Shown in pieces: positions 36,608 to 39,961 of a DNA stretch of 39,961 nt. Location of the stretch: positions 1 through 39,961 of the forward strand of contig JBBPSI010000223.1 of the NCBI GenBank assembly GCA_038093515.1. Reading direction: 5' to 3'. The notes below the pieces were generated by a model, which saw only the letters and a list, made by a program, of their open reading frames with translations, searched no databases and had not been told where the DNA came from. Each line of letters opens with the position of its first letter. Positions within the stretch are counted from its first letter, which is position 1. This DNA is from Butyriboletus loyo (taxonomy: Eukaryota; Basidiomycota; Agaricomycetes; Boletales; Boletaceae). Position numbers and translations under genes: made by a program.

Positions 36608-38324
36608 ATGTCTTTCACCAACAGATACGCCCTTCTCGCTGAGAAGACCGAGGACAACATTGTCCATGCCATCGCCGCCGCCGCCATCACCTGCTCGCGA
36701 GCAGTGTGTCACAACCCCTTCCACCATCATCCTACTGCGGTAGAAGACACGCCTCCTACCTGCTTGCGAGCAGATTGCCGAAACCCCTTCCACACTCATC
36801 CTGCCGCGGCAGAAGAAACCTTTACGACTGTCACCCGCCCCGCCACCCGCCGTTCCCCGCTTTGGAAAGCGCAAGCCATCGGAAGAGCCATGCGTGCCTC
36901 TTCCCCCGTCGCGCACTTACGCGCAATCCCCTTCCCCGCCACCCGACAGACCCCACTTCAGAAAGCCCTCTCCTTGGGAGCAGCCCGCCGAACTGGCTCC
37001 CCTATTGAAAAGGCAAGAGCCATAGGGAGAGCCATGCGTGCCTCTTCCTCCCCCGCGCAGATACGCGCCGCCACCACCGCCCCAAGGAAACTCTCCCCCC
37101 TCGACAAGGCACGGGAGATCGGGAAAGCCAGACGCGCTTCGTCCCCACCAGTACAGGTTCGCGTAACCTCCACCCCGCAGAAGAACATTCCACCACCTCT
37201 CGCGAGAGCCTGGAACATTGGGAACGCCAGACGCGCCTCTTCCCCGACACCGCCGCCGTCACAAGTCCGAGCCGCCTCCACGTCGGAGCCCTCGGTTAAG
37301 GAACTCCTCCAGACCCTGGAGTCGAGAGGCATCAGCAAGGATGCAATTCGCCAACGCCTCGAGAAGGCCTTTGGCAAGAAGAAAGAGGAACCTGCCAAGA
37401 CGCTGGCAGAACGTATCGCCCCACGTCCTCTCATCGACAGAGTCTCACCCCGATCGCCGATATCCGGGTCGAGCACAGGTAAACCCGAGCCAACAGTGGA
37501 CTCCGAGGGGTTTACACTAGTACAACGGAGCAAGCCGTTCGTACACCGACGCCCTCTCGTGAGGAAACCCGCGCTCGCAAGGAAGCCTGCGCCGACGCCG
37601 GTACCCGCACAAGTACCAAAAGAGACAACTGCCGAACCCAAGGAGGAGATGACCCCTGGGGCAGTATTAAAAGAAGCAACGATGACAACTGACGAGTTGA
37701 TCGCCCTCTGGAGAAAGAAGTCCGGAGGCCAAGATGAAAAGAAGCCGGCTGCCGATATGAAGCCGACATTAAGAAGGTCGAAACGAGCGACCTCCCCCGC
37801 AGACCTAAGGAAAGCCTACCAAGCCGCCGCGGTAGCACAAGAAATCCTCGGAAAAAGGATCCGAGAAGAAGAAGACGCGCAAGAGCGCAAGAAAAGACGA
37901 CGGGAGGCCAGCAGCAGCAACGAAACCTCCTACGAGGAGGCCTCCTATGTCACGCCCCTGGAGACCCCAGGACCCATGCACGTTGACGTGCCCAATCTCA
38001 TCGCCACCGAGGAAGACGATGACGATCTGCCCCCGATTCCTCCCATTAGGGCAGAAACCCCTATCGAACATTTCTACGACGCCCCTGGAACCACGGCCAT
38101 CAAGAGAGGAGCAGACAGCGACCTCTCAGTAGAGCGGATGAGCAAGATCCCCGCTATGGGAGACCACCCAAGTTTCCCCTCCCCCGAGGTTGAGCGGCAT
38201 CCCGAGACAATTGCCGCCTTCACGTACTCGACTGGCCAGAAAGCCCAGTCCATGAGAATCCCGGTTGTGCTATGCGCCAACAAGAACGGGCCAGTATTCG
38301 ACACCACTGCGCTGGTGGATAGTG
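36608..38324 (+). pseudogene. Family B2 Gag-protease in one frame, truncated by copia
   Basis: A single frame of about 572 residues starts MSFTNRYALLAEKTED. Residues 29-62 hold a duplicated motif, C-x4-C-x-NPFH-x-HP. About five basic repeats (P-x2-KA-x2-IG-x-A-x-RASSP) follow, then a helical segment (VKELLQTLESRGISKDAIRQ), a Lys/Glu-rich part and the acidic linker. It ends at the protease core ALVDS, directly at the copia LTR. Gag and Pol are not separated by a frameshift, as in Tf1. No CCHC knuckle is seen. It has no stop or frameshift up to the break, and so shows what the main B copy looked like before decay. Confidence 0.87.
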
Positions 38325-38773
38325 TGTTGAAACGGTAGTGTTCTATTTCTGTATTTCACTTACAGCCACTACGTTTCTAGACTGGTCTATATGACATCAT
38401 TGTCTAGACCTAGTCACGCTTATCACATTACAAATAGCTCTTATTATGCTATTGGACGATATGCTTAGTCTTATCTCTTATCTCTATCATATCGTCATGT
38501 ATTTCATACTATACCTTATAAAGGTACTATACAGAACATAAGTACAAACACTCATGTACTGTATATAAGACAGCCCTTATGGCTTGTCGCTTTTCTCTAG
38601 ATCTTTCAGTTCTATCATCACTACTGCGATATCTCTAAGTTGAGCCTTGCTCCTTATACTCTGTTTGCGATACTCTCACTCTCGTATTATCAGTGAGTCT
38701 TTCCACTGATAGGTTTACCCTTGCATCCTTCGTTGCCCTCGGTGCGCCTGCTCGGACTTTACCAATTCCGAAA
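38325..38773 (+). repeat. Copia 5' LTR (right copia copy)
   Basis: It begins TGTTGAAACGG within the B2 protease and ends CCAATTCCGAAA next to the primer site. TAGTG (38320-38324) is the presumed left target duplication. The TATA box corresponds to that at 3521-3528. Confidence 0.9.
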
Positions 38774-38786
38774 GGTTATGAGCCCC
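38774..38786 (+). promoter_or_regulatory. Half-tRNA-iMet type primer-binding site
   Basis: GGTTATGAGCCCC is complementary to the anticodon stem-loop of an initiator tRNA-Met (GGGGCTCATAACC, anticodon CAT). Drosophila copia and yeast Ty5 are known to prime from that internal region with a cleaved tRNA half. It abuts the LTR end. Confidence 0.75.
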
Positions 38787-38826
38787 GCTAGAGGCTTTTA
38801 ATCTAAACATCTGTCGATTCTCGATA

Positions 38827-39681
38827 ATGTTTCCAGCCCTGCGGAACGAGAGTGCTATCGCTCTTGGTTTATTATGGGTACTCGCTTTCTTGAGTCTCAT
38901 ACTAGCTTCCATATGTGGTGCATCGAACATTATGTTCTTTAGCACACTATGGTTGCTAGCTGATTCTTTCATCATCGCATTACGTGTTGTTTCTCAGGAT
39001 CACGATCTGACCTTACAATGGCGTTCACCTACTCACCATCATGCCTTGTCAATTAGATCGACTTCTCACCCGAGTCCTTCTAACTTACAAGAGGTTAGTG
39101 AACGTTCTAGGCCATCCCAAAGAGTCGAGCACCATCGTCGTCGCTCCTCTTCGTATTTTCCTGCACCGCACCATATCCGTTTTCGCACTCCTTCTCCACC
39201 ACCTCCATACAATCGTCGTCGCCCTCGCACTCCAAACAACTCCGTCGAAATCAACGTCTTAGATCTCGACAACATCTTTGGACTTGCCCATCAACCTCCT
39301 AATCCTCCAAACAATGTCATCGTACACAACCAGACTGGCCTCAGCGACACCATCCCTCATGTACCCACCATCGGAACTGTTGCAGAGCCCGGTCCCAGAG
39401 CTGGACCCTCATCCGACCGTCGTAGGGCCCAGTCCCTTCTACCAGCCAGGATACATCATGCTTCCACCGGCGAACCACCATCCTATGGCATCACTATCGC
39501 CGCTGACCGAGGAATCCATCGTCTACCCGACGATGTTACCATCATTCCCAGGCCAGATGGAACCAACGAGCTCGTTCGTCGTCAAGACGGAAGAGCAAAT
39601 CCTGAGCCTCCTACCAGAGGAGCTAGAAGGTCTCGACCCCAACGACACCGACGACCTCCTCATCCCGAACCTCATAATTGA
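38827..39681 (+). CDS. Possible leader ORF of the copia element, two membrane-like segments
   Basis: The 284-codon frame starts 53 nt after the LTR. The first 55 residues contain two hydrophobic stretches (ALGLLWVLAFLSLILASICG and a second from NIMFFSTLWLLADSF). The rest is Arg/Pro-rich, with FRTPSPPPPYNRRR. It overlaps the probable gag frame by 368 nt. Membrane segments are not expected in a copia Gag. It may be a true extra protein, an N-terminal Gag part joined by a frameshift, or a chance frame. I do not recognise it. Confidence 0.35.
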   Translation: MFPALRNESAIALGLLWVLAFLSLILASICGASNIMFFSTLWLLADSFIIALRVVSQDHDLTLQWRSPTHHHALSIRSTSHPSPSNLQEVSERSRPSQRVEHHRRRSSSYFPAPHHIRFRTPSPPPPYNRRRPRTPNNSVEINVLDLDNIFGLAHQPPNPPNNVIVHNQTGLSDTIPHVPTIGTVAEPGPRAGPSSDRRRAQSLLPARIHHASTGEPPSYGITIAADRGIHRLPDDVTIIPRPDGTNELVRRQDGRANPEPPTRGARRSRPQRHRRPPHPEPHN

Positions 39682-39961
39682 TCGATCGGTTCCAACCCCC
39701 TCCGTTGTCTTCTCACACAGAATCGCTTCCGAAACACGGATCCGATCATCGGAGGTTGGACCCCTCAAACCCATCGACTGGATCGATGAGGAAGGTCACC
39801 ATCACTGTCGCAAGGTCGAATATATACGATCCCATTCATTCTATTACGAATCCCTGCACTCAATCTATGAGAACGCAGGCTTTCCAATTCTCACCCCCTC
39901 CTACGATGCAACTCCCGACGTCCTCCTTCAAAACCACGGCTTCGAAATGTTTTGTCGATCC
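39314..39961 (+). CDS. Probable copia Gag, N-terminal part, running off the window
   Basis: An open frame from ATG at 39314 to the last base (216 codons) has no stop. It reads MSSYTTRLASATPSLMYPPSE, then PFYQPGYIMLPPANHHP, an acidic part (ILSLLPEELEGLDPNDTDD) and a mixed domain (IDWIDEEGHHHCRKVEYI). Third codon positions are rich in C and G, as in the other element genes. It is the only frame still open after 39681. The Gag role is inferred from position behind the 5' LTR and primer site; the zinc knuckle would lie outside. Confidence 0.6.
   Translation, partial: MSSYTTRLASATPSLMYPPSELLQSPVPELDPHPTVVGPSPFYQPGYIMLPPANHHPMASLSPLTEESIVYPTMLPSFPGQMEPTSSFVVKTEEQILSLLPEELEGLDPNDTDDLLIPNLIIDRSVPTPSVVFSHRIASETRIRSSEVGPLKPIDWIDEEGHHHCRKVEYIRSHSFYYESLHSIYENAGFPILTPSYDATPDVLLQNHGFEMFCRS

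Noticed and set aside
1..39961. CRISPR arrays, rRNA or tRNA genes, bacterial operons
   Set aside because: No regularly spaced short repeats, no tRNA cloverleaf or rRNA segments were noticed; all long repeats are LTRs.

Overview
The window is a stack of nested LTR retrotransposons with no recognisable host gene. The chromodomain Ty3/gypsy elements (chromoviruses), the GC-rich coding DNA and the pronounced CpG decay of older copies suggest a filamentous fungus, most likely a basidiomycete; that is inference, since no host marker gene is present. Four families can be told apart: A (chromovirus, ~427-bp LTR), B (chromovirus, ~818-bp LTR), C (a different Ty3/gypsy, ~1.1-kb LTR) and a Ty1/copia element with a ~450-bp LTR.

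Left part (1-9948): the 3' part of a copia element (+) ends in its LTR inside the protease region of a minus-strand C element. C itself (gag, start of pol, 5' LTR) sits in an old, decayed minus-strand A element that ends with its 5' LTR at 9948.

Central nest (9949-31400), four levels, three of them closed by perfect 5-bp target-site duplications and one by a duplication that depends on the LTR end chosen: (1) a solo A-type LTR, 10300-10394 plus 31064-31395, TSD GATTC; (2) inside it a B element on the minus strand, 10395-31058, TSD ATGTC; (3) inside the 3' end of B pol a solo copia LTR, 11322-11483 plus 24671-24963, TSD CTTTC; (4) inside that LTR a pair of minus-strand A elements, 11484-24670, TSD TGATA. 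The A pair is not a plain tandem. The right copy landed in the gag of the left copy, and LTR-LTR recombination then removed the left copy's 5' end, leaving a hybrid LTR at 24244-24670.

Right part (31396-39961): unclassified DNA, a CpG-poor gag relic, then a plus-strand A element cut in its RNase H by a plus-strand B element, which is cut in its protease by a copia element that runs off the window.

The genes are those of retrotransposition: Gag particle proteins and Pol polyproteins (protease, reverse transcriptase, RNase H, integrase, chromodomain). Family A carries an extra intact ORF with three zinc knuckles between pol and the 3' LTR, in both copies that retain this region. In A and in B the predicted 5' end of the transcript is complementary over 10 nt to the sequence just downstream of the LTR, with different bases in each family, which points to Tf1-like self-priming. 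The copia element instead carries a half-tRNA-iMet type primer site.
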